Of a DNA stretch of 64,000 nucleotides, positions 1-8,168 are shown piece after piece. Each line of letters starts with the position of its first letter. The first letter of the stretch is position 1. Source of the DNA: Candidatus Aminicenantota bacterium (lineage in GTDB: Bacteria > Acidobacteriota > Aminicenantia > Aminicenantales > Saccharicenantaceae); NCBI GenBank assembly GCA_017999365.1, contig JAGNLW010000001.1, positions 566,239-630,238 of the forward strand, read 5' to 3'. The notes beneath the pieces are model-generated. The model searched no databases. It was not told where the DNA came from and saw only the letters and a list, made by a program, of their open reading frames with translations. Position numbers and translations under genes: made by a program.

Positions 1-1273
1 TCGTCCGCAGGCCGCCGAGCTGGCTGGAGACCTGGATCTCGTTCTGCTTGGCGACCAGGGTGCTGAGGAGGGTCCGCATGTTCTCGACCTCGGTCCGCAG
101 GGTGTGGTAGAAGATGGCGTTCTTGTTCATCTTCGTCACGTCGCCCCGCTGCTCGTCGAGCAGGCCCTGGAGGGAGCCCTCCTTCTTGAGGGCGGCGCGG
201 TAATCGGCCTCGGCCGTACCGACGGCCTTGCGGATCTCCTCCTGGAGGGTGTTGCGGGTGGCGTCCAGGCGGGCCTTGAGCTGGACCATCTCGGGGTAGT
301 CGGGCCGGTAGATCTTGCCCTTCTCCTCGTAGTCGGACTTGACCTGGGTGTAGGTCGTCCGCAGGGCCTGGATGGTCGGGTTGTTGACGGACTCGGGCAG
401 GGAGTCGGCGTTGAGCTTCTTGAGCTCGAGATAGGCCGACTCCTTGGCGTAGCGGTCGATCTGGGCCGCCGTCAGGGCCGTGTTGACCGAGGCGAAGTTG
501 TTAACGACGGCGCTCTCGTTGTCGCTGAGGTAGAGGAGGTTCTTCTCCGTGCCGTACTTTTGGAGGTCCTCCTCCTTGCGCTTGAGGTCCTCGCGCAGCA
601 GGGCCACCTGCTCGGTCAGGAACTCCGAGGTCTGCTTGGTGGCCTCGTAGCGGGTCTCGACGGAGAAGCTGACGAATTCCTCGACCAGGGCGTTGACGAC
701 GTCGGCGGCCAGGCCGGCGTGGGTCGAGACGTAGCTGACGTAGACGAGCCGGGTCTCCGGGATGGGGGCCACGCTCAGGCCGCCCTGGACGGCGAAGGCG
801 GCGGAGGCCGGGGCGGCCTCTTCGCCGGGGCCGCCCTTCTTGCCGCCCCCCCCGAAGAGCCAGCGGAAGGTCACGGCGTCCTTGACCCGGCCGGCCAGGC
901 TCCGCCGCGGCGCGGCGGCGGCCCGGAACTCGGGCCGGGCGGCCAGGTCGAGCCTCTTGGCCACCCGCTCGGCCAGCGACCGGCTGGTCAGGAGCCGGAG
1001 CTGGGTGTTGAAATAGGTGCCCATGAAGTCGTTGCGGTAGTAGGCCCCGGCGTTGAGGACGTCCTGGATGTTGAGCAGGCTCGCGCCCGGCTCGTCGATG
1101 AGCAGGGTGGCCGTGGCCCGGTAGAGCGGCGTCTTGGTGAACGAAGCCACGGCCGCCGCGACGACCAGGGCCCCGGCGAACGTGATCAGGACCCACTTCC
1201 GCTTGAGGAGGACGCGGGCGTATTCGAGGAGGTCGGCCTCCTTCCTGTCCGTCTTGCTGGCGAAACCTTTCAT
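1..1273 (-). CDS. Wzz/GumC-like polysaccharide chain-length determinant (partial, C-terminus beyond window)
   Basis: Inner-membrane co-polymerase that would set polysaccharide chain length and contact the Wza-like exporter. About 424 residues are visible from the ATG at 1273. The N-terminus is cytoplasmic, followed by a transmembrane helix near residues 27-47 (VLITFAGALVVAAAVASF). Then comes a Wzz-type domain (YRATATLLIDEP) and a long helical periplasmic region. The last visible residues (SSQLGGLRT) resemble the stretch just before the second transmembrane helix in GumC-like proteins. Whether a BY-kinase domain follows cannot be seen. It is the last visible gene of the operon, 24 bp after the exporter gene. 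Family call is good; exact subfamily open. Confidence 0.85.
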   Translation of the reverse strand, partial: MKGFASKTDRKEADLLEYARVLLKRKWVLITFAGALVVAAAVASFTKTPLYRATATLLIDEPGASLLNIQDVLNAGAYYRNDFMGTYFNTQLRLLTSRSLAERVAKRLDLAARPEFRAAAAPRRSLAGRVKDAVTFRWLFGGGGKKGGPGEEAAPASAAFAVQGGLSVAPIPETRLVYVSYVSTHAGLAADVVNALVEEFVSFSVETRYEATKQTSEFLTEQVALLREDLKRKEEDLQKYGTEKNLLYLSDNESAVVNNFASVNTALTAAQIDRYAKESAYLELKKLNADSLPESVNNPTIQALRTTYTQVKSDYEEKGKIYRPDYPEMVQLKARLDATRNTLQEEIRKAVGTAEADYRAALKKEGSLQGLLDEQRGDVTKMNKNAIFYHTLRTEVENMRTLLSTLVAKQNEIQVSSQLGGLRT

Positions 1274-1297
1274 GGCGGTTCTCCCCGACGGCCCGGG

Positions 1298-2152
1298 CTA
1301 GAGGAGGCTCTCCGGGACGTAGACCGTATCGTTGACCTTGAGCGGGATGTCCTTGATCTTGCCCTTGAGGATGTTGCGGACGTTGACCGTGAACTCGAGG
1401 TCCTTGCCGGCCGCGTCCTTGCGCCGGATCTGGACCCGCTTCTTGTTGGCCCGGTCGGTGAAGCCGCCGGCCTGGGCGATGGCCTGCGTCAGGGTCGGCA
1501 GGCTGGAGCGGCGGACCTGCAGGGCCCCCGGATTGCGGACCTGGCCGAAGACGTAGATGGGGACGGGCTTGTCGACGGGCACGTTGATGACGTCGCCCGG
1601 CTCGAGGGCGACGTTGAGCTTGGGGTCGCCCTGGACGAACAGGCCGTCGATGGAGAGGCGCAGGGCCGTGCTCTCCCCTCCCGGGAGCTGGCGGATGACG
1701 ATGATCTCCTCGCCGGCGTCCGGCGTCAGCCCGCCGGCCTCGGAGACGAGCGACAGGACCGTCTGGCGGCCGAGGAGCTCGTACGGCCCGGGCTTGCCCA
1801 CGGCCCCGACGACGGAGACGCGGCGGCTGATGTACTCGAGGATGTGGACGGTGACCTGGGGCTTGAGGACGATCTTCTCCCCGGCCAGCCGGGCCAGTTT
1901 CTTCTCGACCTCGAACTTGGTCAGGTTGCCGACCTCCACTTCGCCCAGGAGGGGCAGGGTGATGCGGCCCTCCTCGGAGACGCGGACGACGAGCTTGTTG
2001 ATCTCCGCGACGCCGAGGACGCTGATCTCCAGCAGGTCCTTGGGCCCGATCTTGTATTCGGCGCTGGCCTCCTGGGCGGCCGGGGCCGCGGCGGCGAGCG
2101 CCAGGGCCAGGGCGGCCAGGACGAACCCGGCGGTCCGTAGCGTGTGGGACAT
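1298..2152 (-). CDS. Wza-like polysaccharide export protein (SLBB domains)
   Basis: Outer-membrane/periplasmic export channel subunit for the exopolysaccharide made by this operon. The 284-aa protein has an N-terminal signal sequence (about residues 1-26). A poly-export domain follows (YKIGPKDLLEISVLG). Two SLBB-like beta-grasp domains come next (VSVVGAVGKPGPYELL near 112 and IYVFGQVRNPGALQV near 200). No lipobox cysteine is evident, unlike E. coli Wza. The ATG at 2152 is preceded by AAGGAG. It sits between the beta-barrel gene and the Wzz-like gene, the usual export-machinery neighbourhood. Confidence 0.9.
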   Translation of the reverse strand: MSHTLRTAGFVLAALALALAAAAPAAQEASAEYKIGPKDLLEISVLGVAEINKLVVRVSEEGRITLPLLGEVEVGNLTKFEVEKKLARLAGEKIVLKPQVTVHILEYISRRVSVVGAVGKPGPYELLGRQTVLSLVSEAGGLTPDAGEEIIVIRQLPGGESTALRLSIDGLFVQGDPKLNVALEPGDVINVPVDKPVPIYVFGQVRNPGALQVRRSSLPTLTQAIAQAGGFTDRANKKRVQIRRKDAAGKDLEFTVNVRNILKGKIKDIPLKVNDTVYVPESLL

Positions 2153-2174
2153 GGTCGACTCCTTGGGCCGGAAG

Positions 2175-3446
2175 CTAGAATTCGTAGGTCAGGAACGCTC
2201 CGGCGAAGTTCCTGCGGACGTCGAAGCCCGGGGCGTTGGACGTCCGCTTGTAAAAGTTGTAGGTCAGGCCCAGCCCGACCGAGCCGGCCAGGCGCACGAC
2301 CGGGCCGGCGGAAAAGGTCCGCTGGATGTCCTCGCGGCGCTCGACGAGGACGGGCCCGCCGCCGGTCCAGACCGTCTGCGGCTCGGGGTAGGCCATGGTC
2401 CCGTACTGGACGCCGCCGTCGAGACGCAGGAACGGGGCCAGGTAGAGCGACAGGGCGGCCCGGCCCCGGCCGTCCACGTAGTAATAGGCCGTCTCGTTGT
2501 AGGAGAAGGCGCTGTCGCGGTCGTAGCCCACGGTGACGGCGACGCGGCCGAGGCGGACGTAGACCTCGGAGGCGGCGACGAGGCCCGCAAAGGGCCGGCG
2601 CTCCGGCGAGTCCGGCCGGAACGACTTCCAGCCGGCGATGACCGCGCCCCGGGCCCGGCCGGAGAGCGGGAAACGGAAGCCGCCGCGGACCTCGAACGAC
2701 TCGGCGTCGCGCCAGGCCGAGGCCGGGTCCGTGAACGCGAAACGCGTCCAGCCGGCCGCGGCGACCAGGGAGCTGCGGGTGAAGACCCGGTAGTGGAACT
2801 CGGCCGCGGCCGAGGTCTCGCGCCGGTCGAGGGCCCGGGCGTAGGGGTCGTCGGCGCCGCCGGCGGCGAGGTCCTCGAAGCGGATGTCTTCGACGGCGGC
2901 CGCCGCCCCGAAGGCCGTGCCGCGGGCCGTCTCGAAGAACAGCCGGGCCGAGCCGCCGGTCCGGGTGTCGCGGACCCGGCGGTCGAGCTCGCTCGTCCCC
3001 CTCCGGACGTGGGCATAGGCGTGCCAGTCGGCCGCGAGCGAGAGGCGGCCGAGAAGCAGGGCCCTCATCCCGCCGGAAAAATTGTTGCTGAAGGCCCGCT
3101 GGCCCTTCTCCCGGGCGTAGAAGAGGTATTCGGGGCTCTCGGTGGCCGTCAGGATGAGGGAGCTCCCGACGAGCCAGTGGGCCCTGAGCTCGGGCGCGAG
3201 GGTCGCCGTGACGTCCCCGACGGCCTCGGCGCCGCCGTCCGGACGGAAGTAGACGTTCGAGTCGTAGCCGGCCTCGGACAGCCGGAACAGGGGCCGCAGC
3301 CGCAGGGGCCCGACGCGGAGCCGGGCCGTCTCGCGGATGGTGTCGGCCTCCTCGCGGAAGGTCCGGTAGGCCTGGGCCTCGAGGCGGACGGCCGCGGCCA
3401 GGGCCAGGACGGCCAAGACGGCGGTGATCGGGGCGCGGTGTGTCAT
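2175..3446 (-). CDS. Outer-membrane beta-barrel protein of the EPS operon
   Basis: Predicted 423-aa outer-membrane barrel. The ATG at 3446 gives a signal peptide ending near ...VRLEAQA (about residue 25). The mature part is rich in alternating aromatic/hydrophobic strands and ends in ...FLTYEF, a terminal aromatic typical of BAM substrates. The order barrel - Wza-like - Wzz-like suggests an accessory outer-membrane component of polysaccharide secretion. The open frame extends upstream across the next gene, but residues there are not signal-like, so the start at 3446 is preferred; no strong ribosome-binding site is visible. It lies 11 bp after the flavoprotein stop. Confidence 0.7.
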   Translation of the reverse strand: MTHRAPITAVLAVLALAAAVRLEAQAYRTFREEADTIRETARLRVGPLRLRPLFRLSEAGYDSNVYFRPDGGAEAVGDVTATLAPELRAHWLVGSSLILTATESPEYLFYAREKGQRAFSNNFSGGMRALLLGRLSLAADWHAYAHVRRGTSELDRRVRDTRTGGSARLFFETARGTAFGAAAAVEDIRFEDLAAGGADDPYARALDRRETSAAAEFHYRVFTRSSLVAAAGWTRFAFTDPASAWRDAESFEVRGGFRFPLSGRARGAVIAGWKSFRPDSPERRPFAGLVAASEVYVRLGRVAVTVGYDRDSAFSYNETAYYYVDGRGRAALSLYLAPFLRLDGGVQYGTMAYPEPQTVWTGGGPVLVERREDIQRTFSAGPVVRLAGSVGLGLTYNFYKRTSNAPGFDVRRNFAGAFLTYEF

Positions 3447-3457
3447 CGGTCGAACGA

Positions 3458-4645
3458 TCAGGACGCGCTGAAGGGACCGAGGCGGTCCCGGACGTGGCGG
3501 AAGAACCTCATGAACGAGAGCCTCTGGAGCAGGGCGAAGATGAGGCCGCTGTGCCAATCGAAATCCGCCCGCTCGCGGATGATGGGGACGATGCCGTCGG
3601 TCCGGGCCAGCTGGAACAGGCTCTCGATGCGGCCGTCGCTCAGGCGGGCGCACATCCGCCGGGTGTACTGGCCGACCAGGATCTCCTTCTGCAGCCGGGC
3701 CTTCCAGCGGCGCTCGTAAGCCGAAAGGGAGGCCGGTCCGAAGTCCGAGCGGCCGAAGGCCTCGACGACCGTCTTGGCGGCCAGGTCGGCGCAGGCCAAC
3801 CCGTAGCTGATGCCGCCGCCGGTCGTCGTCTTGGTCTGTCCGGCCGCTTCGCCGACGGCCAGGACGCGGTCGCCGGCCGTGCGGGCGAGCAATCCCTGGG
3901 CCACGGGCTTGGTCCGGACGGCGCAGGTCTCGGACGCGCCGCGGACGCCGCCGAAGTGGCGGTCGAGAAGGCGGTGGAGGCAGGCCCTGGGATCCTTCCG
4001 GGTCAGCAGGCCGATCCGGGCCCGGCCGCGGCCGGCGGGGACGGACCAGGCGAAGGCGCCCGGGGCGACGTCGCGGCCGAAGAAGAGCGTGGTCGTGGCG
4101 GCGCCCGGCGCGTCGCACTCGACCTGGGCCCCCATGAGGAAATCGCGCGGCGCCGACAGGCCCAGCTTCCTGGACAGGGCGAAGTCGACGCCGGTGGCCA
4201 GCACGGCCACCTCGGCCGTCTCGCGGCGCCGGCGGCCGCCGGCGTCGCGCGCGGTGAGGACGACCCCGTCCGGGCCGACGGCGACGTCCTCGACCCGGGT
4301 GTCGCAGACCACGGCCGCGCCGGCCGCGGTCGCGGCCGCGGCCAGGGCCCCGTCGAAACGCGCGCGGTCGACCACGCCGGCGAAGGCCCGGGGATGCTCG
4401 TAGAGGAACTCGGTCGCGTACGGCGAGACCAGCCGTACGGTCCGCAGTTCCTCGACGATGGGGCCGCGGTCGAGGCCGAAGTCGTCGAAGACCTCGAGCC
4501 CGACGATGCCGGTGCAGAGGACGCCGGCCCCGGCCCGTGGCTTGCGCTCCAGGACCCGCACGCGGAGGCCGGCCGCGGCCAGGCGGGCGGCGGTCCGCAG
4601 ACCGCTCGGGCCGGCCCCGACGACGACGACGTCCGCGGTCTTCAT
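3458..4645 (-). CDS. Geranylgeranyl-reductase-family FAD oxidoreductase
   Basis: FAD-dependent oxidoreductase of the geranylgeranyl reductase family, which hydrogenates isoprenoid double bonds. Visible motifs are an N-terminal dinucleotide fold (VVVVGAGPSGLRTAARLAAA) and an FxWxxP-type segment (FAWSVPAGRGRARIGL). The C-terminal FAD motif GEAAGQTKTTTGGGISYG is close to the GDAAG..pTTGGGI..G of archaeal reductases. The start at 4645 has GGGAG just upstream; an in-frame ATG at 4654 is possible and follows the preceding stop directly. Its place among polysaccharide genes suggests it acts on the polyprenyl carrier lipid, but that is inference; other lipid substrates are possible. Confidence 0.8.
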   Translation of the reverse strand: MKTADVVVVGAGPSGLRTAARLAAAGLRVRVLERKPRAGAGVLCTGIVGLEVFDDFGLDRGPIVEELRTVRLVSPYATEFLYEHPRAFAGVVDRARFDGALAAAATAAGAAVVCDTRVEDVAVGPDGVVLTARDAGGRRRRETAEVAVLATGVDFALSRKLGLSAPRDFLMGAQVECDAPGAATTTLFFGRDVAPGAFAWSVPAGRGRARIGLLTRKDPRACLHRLLDRHFGGVRGASETCAVRTKPVAQGLLARTAGDRVLAVGEAAGQTKTTTGGGISYGLACADLAAKTVVEAFGRSDFGPASLSAYERRWKARLQKEILVGQYTRRMCARLSDGRIESLFQLARTDGIVPIIRERADFDWHSGLIFALLQRLSFMRFFRHVRDRLGPFSAS

Positions 4646-4655
4646 CGCTCCCATT

Positions 4656-5735
4656 CTATACCTTGGGCTCCCGGGACTCCCATTTCCCCCGGAAAGTGAT
4701 GCCGAACGACAGGGCCATCAGGGCCAGGTCGGTCCAGAAGCTCATGCGCCTTATATAGAGGAGGTCGTAGCGGAACTTGCGGCGCCGCGGCGCCTCCCCC
4801 GGCAGGTAGACTTGGGCCAAGCCGGTCAGCCCCGGCCGGACGGCGTGGCGGGCGGCGTAGCCGGGGACGGAGGACAGGTCGGCCGCCCGGCCGTCCCCGT
4901 TGACCTCTTTCTCGTTGGGCCGCAGGGCCCGCGGTCCGACGAAGCTCATGTCGCCCCTGAGGATGTTGACGAGCTGGGGCAGCTCGTCCATGGCCGTGGC
5001 CCGGAGGAGGCGGCCGACGCGGGTCACCCGCGGGTCGCGGGCGACGGCCTGGACCGGCCCGCTCCCCGCCTCGGCCCCGACGACCATGGACCGGAACTTG
5101 AGGGCCCGGAAGGTCCGGCCGCCCCGGCCGACGCGCTCCTGGGCGTAGAAGACCGGGCCGCCGTCCTCGATCTTGACGGCCGCGGCGATCGCGGCCCAGA
5201 GGGGCGCCGAGACCAAGAGCCCGAACGACGACAGGGCGATGTCGAACGGCCGCTTGAGGAAGAGGAAGCGGCCGGCCCGGCCGGCCGGATCGGCGGCCCG
5301 GCGGCGCGCGGTCAGGGCCACCCAAGCTAGGGCGGTCAGGATACCGGCCGTGTCGACGGCCCAGTCGAGCGGGCTGCCGTAGCGGTTGGGGACGAACGAC
5401 TGCAGGAACTCGTCGAGGAAGCCGTAGGCGACGGCCCCGGCCGCGGCCAGGGCGGCGGCCCGCTTCGACCACAGCGGACCCCGTCCGCCCCGGAAGGCCC
5501 GGTAGAGGAGCAGGACGAGGAAGCCGTACTCGACGAAGTGGAGGGACTTGCGGAAGACGATGTAGGCCGCGCCGAGGGCGGCTTCGGAGGCGGCCGGCGC
5601 GAGCCAGCGGAAGACCGCGGCGAAGGTCTCATAGATGCGGCTCGAGGCGAAGGCCCGGTTGCCGACCGGGAAGATGAAGGCCATCCACAGGAGCGGCGGC
5701 AGGCCGTAGAGCAGGAACTTCTTGGCGCGCGTCAT
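4656..5735 (-). CDS. VanZ domain fused to phosphoglycosyltransferase (bacterial sugar transferase)
   Basis: A 359-aa two-domain membrane protein. Residues about 1-148 form a VanZ-like unit with several hydrophobic helices and the family's conserved stretches (KSLHFVEYGFLVLL, YGFLDEFLQSFVPNRYGSPLDWAVDTAG). Residues about 158-355 are a bacterial sugar transferase: KRPFDIALSSFGLL, GPVFYAQERVGRGG, FRALKFRSM, TAMDELPQLVNILRGDMSFVGPR and RPGLTGLAQV. This class transfers a sugar-1-phosphate to undecaprenyl phosphate and starts repeat-unit synthesis. It lies 10 bp after the GT4 stop. The fusion is unusual and the VanZ contribution is unknown. Confidence 0.9.
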   Translation of the reverse strand: MTRAKKFLLYGLPPLLWMAFIFPVGNRAFASSRIYETFAAVFRWLAPAASEAALGAAYIVFRKSLHFVEYGFLVLLLYRAFRGGRGPLWSKRAAALAAAGAVAYGFLDEFLQSFVPNRYGSPLDWAVDTAGILTALAWVALTARRRAADPAGRAGRFLFLKRPFDIALSSFGLLVSAPLWAAIAAAVKIEDGGPVFYAQERVGRGGRTFRALKFRSMVVGAEAGSGPVQAVARDPRVTRVGRLLRATAMDELPQLVNILRGDMSFVGPRALRPNEKEVNGDGRAADLSSVPGYAARHAVRPGLTGLAQVYLPGEAPRRRKFRYDLLYIRRMSFWTDLALMALSFGITFRGKWESREPKV

Positions 5736-5745
5736 GGGCCGTTCC

Positions 5746-6957
5746 CTAGGATACCATGGACCTCAACAGGGCGTCGTAGCGGGCCAGGACCGTCCGGCGC
5801 GAGACGCGGCGGACGGCGTAGGCCCGGGCGTTGGCGCCGAGCTCGCGGCGCCTCTCGGGCGAGGCGGCCAGGGCCCGGACGGCCGCGGCCACGGCCGCGG
5901 GGTCGTCGGGCGGCGCGGCCAGGCCGCAGCCGTTCTCGACGAGGACGGTCTCGACCTCGGAGCCCGGCGCGGCCAGCCCCAGGACGGGCCGTCCGGCGGC
6001 CAGGCAAGTGTAGAGCTTCGAGGGCACGGACAGGTCCGACTTCGACCGGTCGAGCGGCACGAGCAGGACGTCGGCCGCGGCCAGGAGGTCCGGCAGCTCG
6101 GCGTAGGGCACGAAGGGCAGGAAGAGGACGTTGGCCAGCCCCAACGCGGCGGCTTTCTCCCGCAGGGCTTCTTTCCTCATTCCCTCCCCGACCAAGGCGA
6201 AGACGAGGCCGGGCACGTCGGCCAGGAGCGCGGCCGCCTCGAGGGCCCGGCCGAGGGTCCGGTCGCTGCTGATGCTGAGCGTCCCCGAATACATGACCAC
6301 GAACCGGCCGTCGAGGCCGAGGCGGCGGGAAACGGGATTGTCCTTGGGCCGGGGGGCCAGGACGTCCGTGTCCACCCAATTCGGCAGCACGGCCAGCTTG
6401 GCCTCAGGGACGCCCTTGCGCCGGAGGTTCCGGGCGAAGCCGTCGCTGATGACGGCGATCCGGTCGGCCAGCCCGTAGACCCATTTCTCCAGGGCCCGGG
6501 CGAAGCGAATGCCGGACGGGTTGCGCAGGACGCCGGACTCGATGGCCAGGTCGGGATGGATGTCCTGGACGTCGACCAGGACCCTGGCCCCGCGCAGGGC
6601 CTTGGCGAAGAAAGCCGGCAGGCCGAGTTGCAGGGGCGGCGTGCGCAGGATGAGGACGTCGCCCCGGCGGACGGTCCGGATATTGAGGAGGGCCCCGGCC
6701 GTATAGACGTTCCAGGCCAGGAGGCGCCCGAGCGGGCCGGACCCCGTGTTGGTCCAGAAGCGCTTGACGGTCAGCCGGCCCGTCCGGCGCCTCGAATAGG
6801 CGAGGCCGCGGAAGGCGAGGCCGCGGTCGCGGGGCAGGGTCGTCACGACCTCGACCTCGTGGCCGGCGTCGGCGAGGGCGCGGGCCAGCTCGTCCATGAG
6901 GACGGGCGCGCTGCCGAAGTCCGGCAGGTAGTACATCGTGTGGAGGAAGATCCTCAC
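5746..6957 (-). CDS. Glycosyltransferase family 4 (WbuB-like)
   Basis: 403-aa GT-B glycosyltransferase adding a sugar to the lipid-linked repeat unit at the cytoplasmic face. The N-terminal domain starts VRIFLHTMYYLPDFGSAP. The C-terminal donor-binding domain has MYSGTLSISSDRTLGRALEAA and VLLVPLDRSKSDLSVPSKLY, matching the PSKlyeYlaaGrPv region of WbuB-type enzymes. The GTG at 6957 is chosen because it overlaps the upstream TGA as GTGA, the coupling used repeatedly here; the frame opens farther upstream but that part belongs to the polymerase gene. Confidence 0.88.
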   Translation of the reverse strand: MRIFLHTMYYLPDFGSAPVLMDELARALADAGHEVEVVTTLPRDRGLAFRGLAYSRRRTGRLTVKRFWTNTGSGPLGRLLAWNVYTAGALLNIRTVRRGDVLILRTPPLQLGLPAFFAKALRGARVLVDVQDIHPDLAIESGVLRNPSGIRFARALEKWVYGLADRIAVISDGFARNLRRKGVPEAKLAVLPNWVDTDVLAPRPKDNPVSRRLGLDGRFVVMYSGTLSISSDRTLGRALEAAALLADVPGLVFALVGEGMRKEALREKAAALGLANVLFLPFVPYAELPDLLAAADVLLVPLDRSKSDLSVPSKLYTCLAAGRPVLGLAAPGSEVETVLVENGCGLAAPPDDPAAVAAAVRALAASPERRRELGANARAYAVRRVSRRTVLARYDALLRSMVS

Positions 6958-8168
6958 GCCGCCTCCTCCGTCCCCTCTTCGGGATTCTCCAGGGCCCACT
7001 CGTAGACGTAGGCGACGGCCGGCACGAACAGGAGCAGGTCGACGCCGTAGAACGCGGCCGTCGACTCGAAGAAGCTCCGGGCGGTCAGGAAGCCGAGCAG
7101 GAGGACGGACTGCATGAGCAGGGCCTGGTCCGCCGGCGCGGCCGCGCGGATCCGCCGCAGGACGCCGCCGCGCCACAGGAAGAGCCACAGGACCGCGACG
7201 CCGGCGGCGAAGAACAGGGCGCCGGGGAGGCCGGCCTGGATGGCGGCGTGGAGGTAGGAGTTGTGCATGTGCTCGGCGTCGAGCAGGAGCCGGTCGGCGT
7301 GGAAGCCCCAGCCGAAGACGGGCGACTCGCCGATCTTGGCCAACCCCTTCTGCCAGGTGTTCTCGCGGCCGGTCAGGAAGACGAGCGAGCTCCAGGCGCC
7401 GCGGGCCCGCCAGGCCACGCCCGAGGTCCAGATGGCCCAGGCCGCCACCGGCCCGGCCACGAGGAAGCGCAGGTTGACGCCCCGGACGAGGACGAAGAGC
7501 ATCCCGGCCACGGCCAGGCCGAGCAGGGCCGAGCGGGACTGGGTCTGCATGAGGACGAAGAGCGAGGGCACGGCCAGGGGCAGCCACAGCCAGCGCTTCT
7601 TCGAGGCCGAGGTCACCAGGGAGACCCCGGCGACGATGAGGACGGCGACGGCGTAACGGCCGACGCCGTTGGCCCGGACCTCGCCGAGCCCGAAGGGCAT
7701 GCGGTAGACCTCGAACCGCGTCGAGGTGCCCAAGCCGAAGCGGACGGCTTCGGGCAGGACCGTGAGGAGCAGCCCGATGACGATGGCCGCGTTCAGCCGC
7801 AGGATGGCCCGCAGGACCGGCAGGGGCTCCGGCCGCTCGATGACGAACCAGGCCACGGCCAGCGGGGCCAGATAGGCCAGGCCCCAATAGAGCGACGTGG
7901 CGACGTCGGGAGACAGGGCCACGGACGCGATCAGGCCGAGGACGGCGTAGCCGACGAGGAGGCCGAGCGTCGTGGTCCCGAACCGGAAGCGGGACCGCGT
8001 GGCCATCGCCCACAGCAGCGCGATGTAGGCGGCCGCGGGCGGCAGCACGGCCCGGACGGCCTGGAAGACGGCCAGGGGATCGTGGACCGAGGGCAGTGGC
8101 ACGAGGTTGTAGAGGCCGGTGAAGACGCCGGCCCAGGCCATCAGCCACAGGGCGAGCGAGGCGATCAC
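6954..8168 (-). CDS. Wzy-like O-antigen polymerase/ligase
   Basis: 404-aa polytopic membrane protein with about 10-12 hydrophobic helices. The Wzy/WaaL signature is visible as a large loop GRENTWQKGLAKIGESPVFGWGF followed by HMHNSYLHAAIQAGLPG, which matches the O-antigen ligase superfamily pattern (GR...W......P..G.G; HNxyl). It would polymerise repeat units in the periplasm. The GTG at 8168 overlaps the preceding TGA (GTGA), and its stop in turn overlaps the next GTG. Confidence 0.85.
   Translation of the reverse strand: MIASLALWLMAWAGVFTGLYNLVPLPSVHDPLAVFQAVRAVLPPAAAYIALLWAMATRSRFRFGTTTLGLLVGYAVLGLIASVALSPDVATSLYWGLAYLAPLAVAWFVIERPEPLPVLRAILRLNAAIVIGLLLTVLPEAVRFGLGTSTRFEVYRMPFGLGEVRANGVGRYAVAVLIVAGVSLVTSASKKRWLWLPLAVPSLFVLMQTQSRSALLGLAVAGMLFVLVRGVNLRFLVAGPVAAWAIWTSGVAWRARGAWSSLVFLTGRENTWQKGLAKIGESPVFGWGFHADRLLLDAEHMHNSYLHAAIQAGLPGALFFAAGVAVLWLFLWRGGVLRRIRAAAPADQALLMQSVLLLGFLTARSFFESTAAFYGVDLLLFVPAVAYVYEWALENPEEGTEEAA

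Noticed and set aside
104..2140. A 678-residue open frame on the plus strand, opposite the Wzz-like and Wza-like genes
   Set aside because: It is an antisense shadow of high-GC coding sequence: repetitive Gly/Leu/Val/Asp composition, no domain, and clear homologous proteins on the minus strand.
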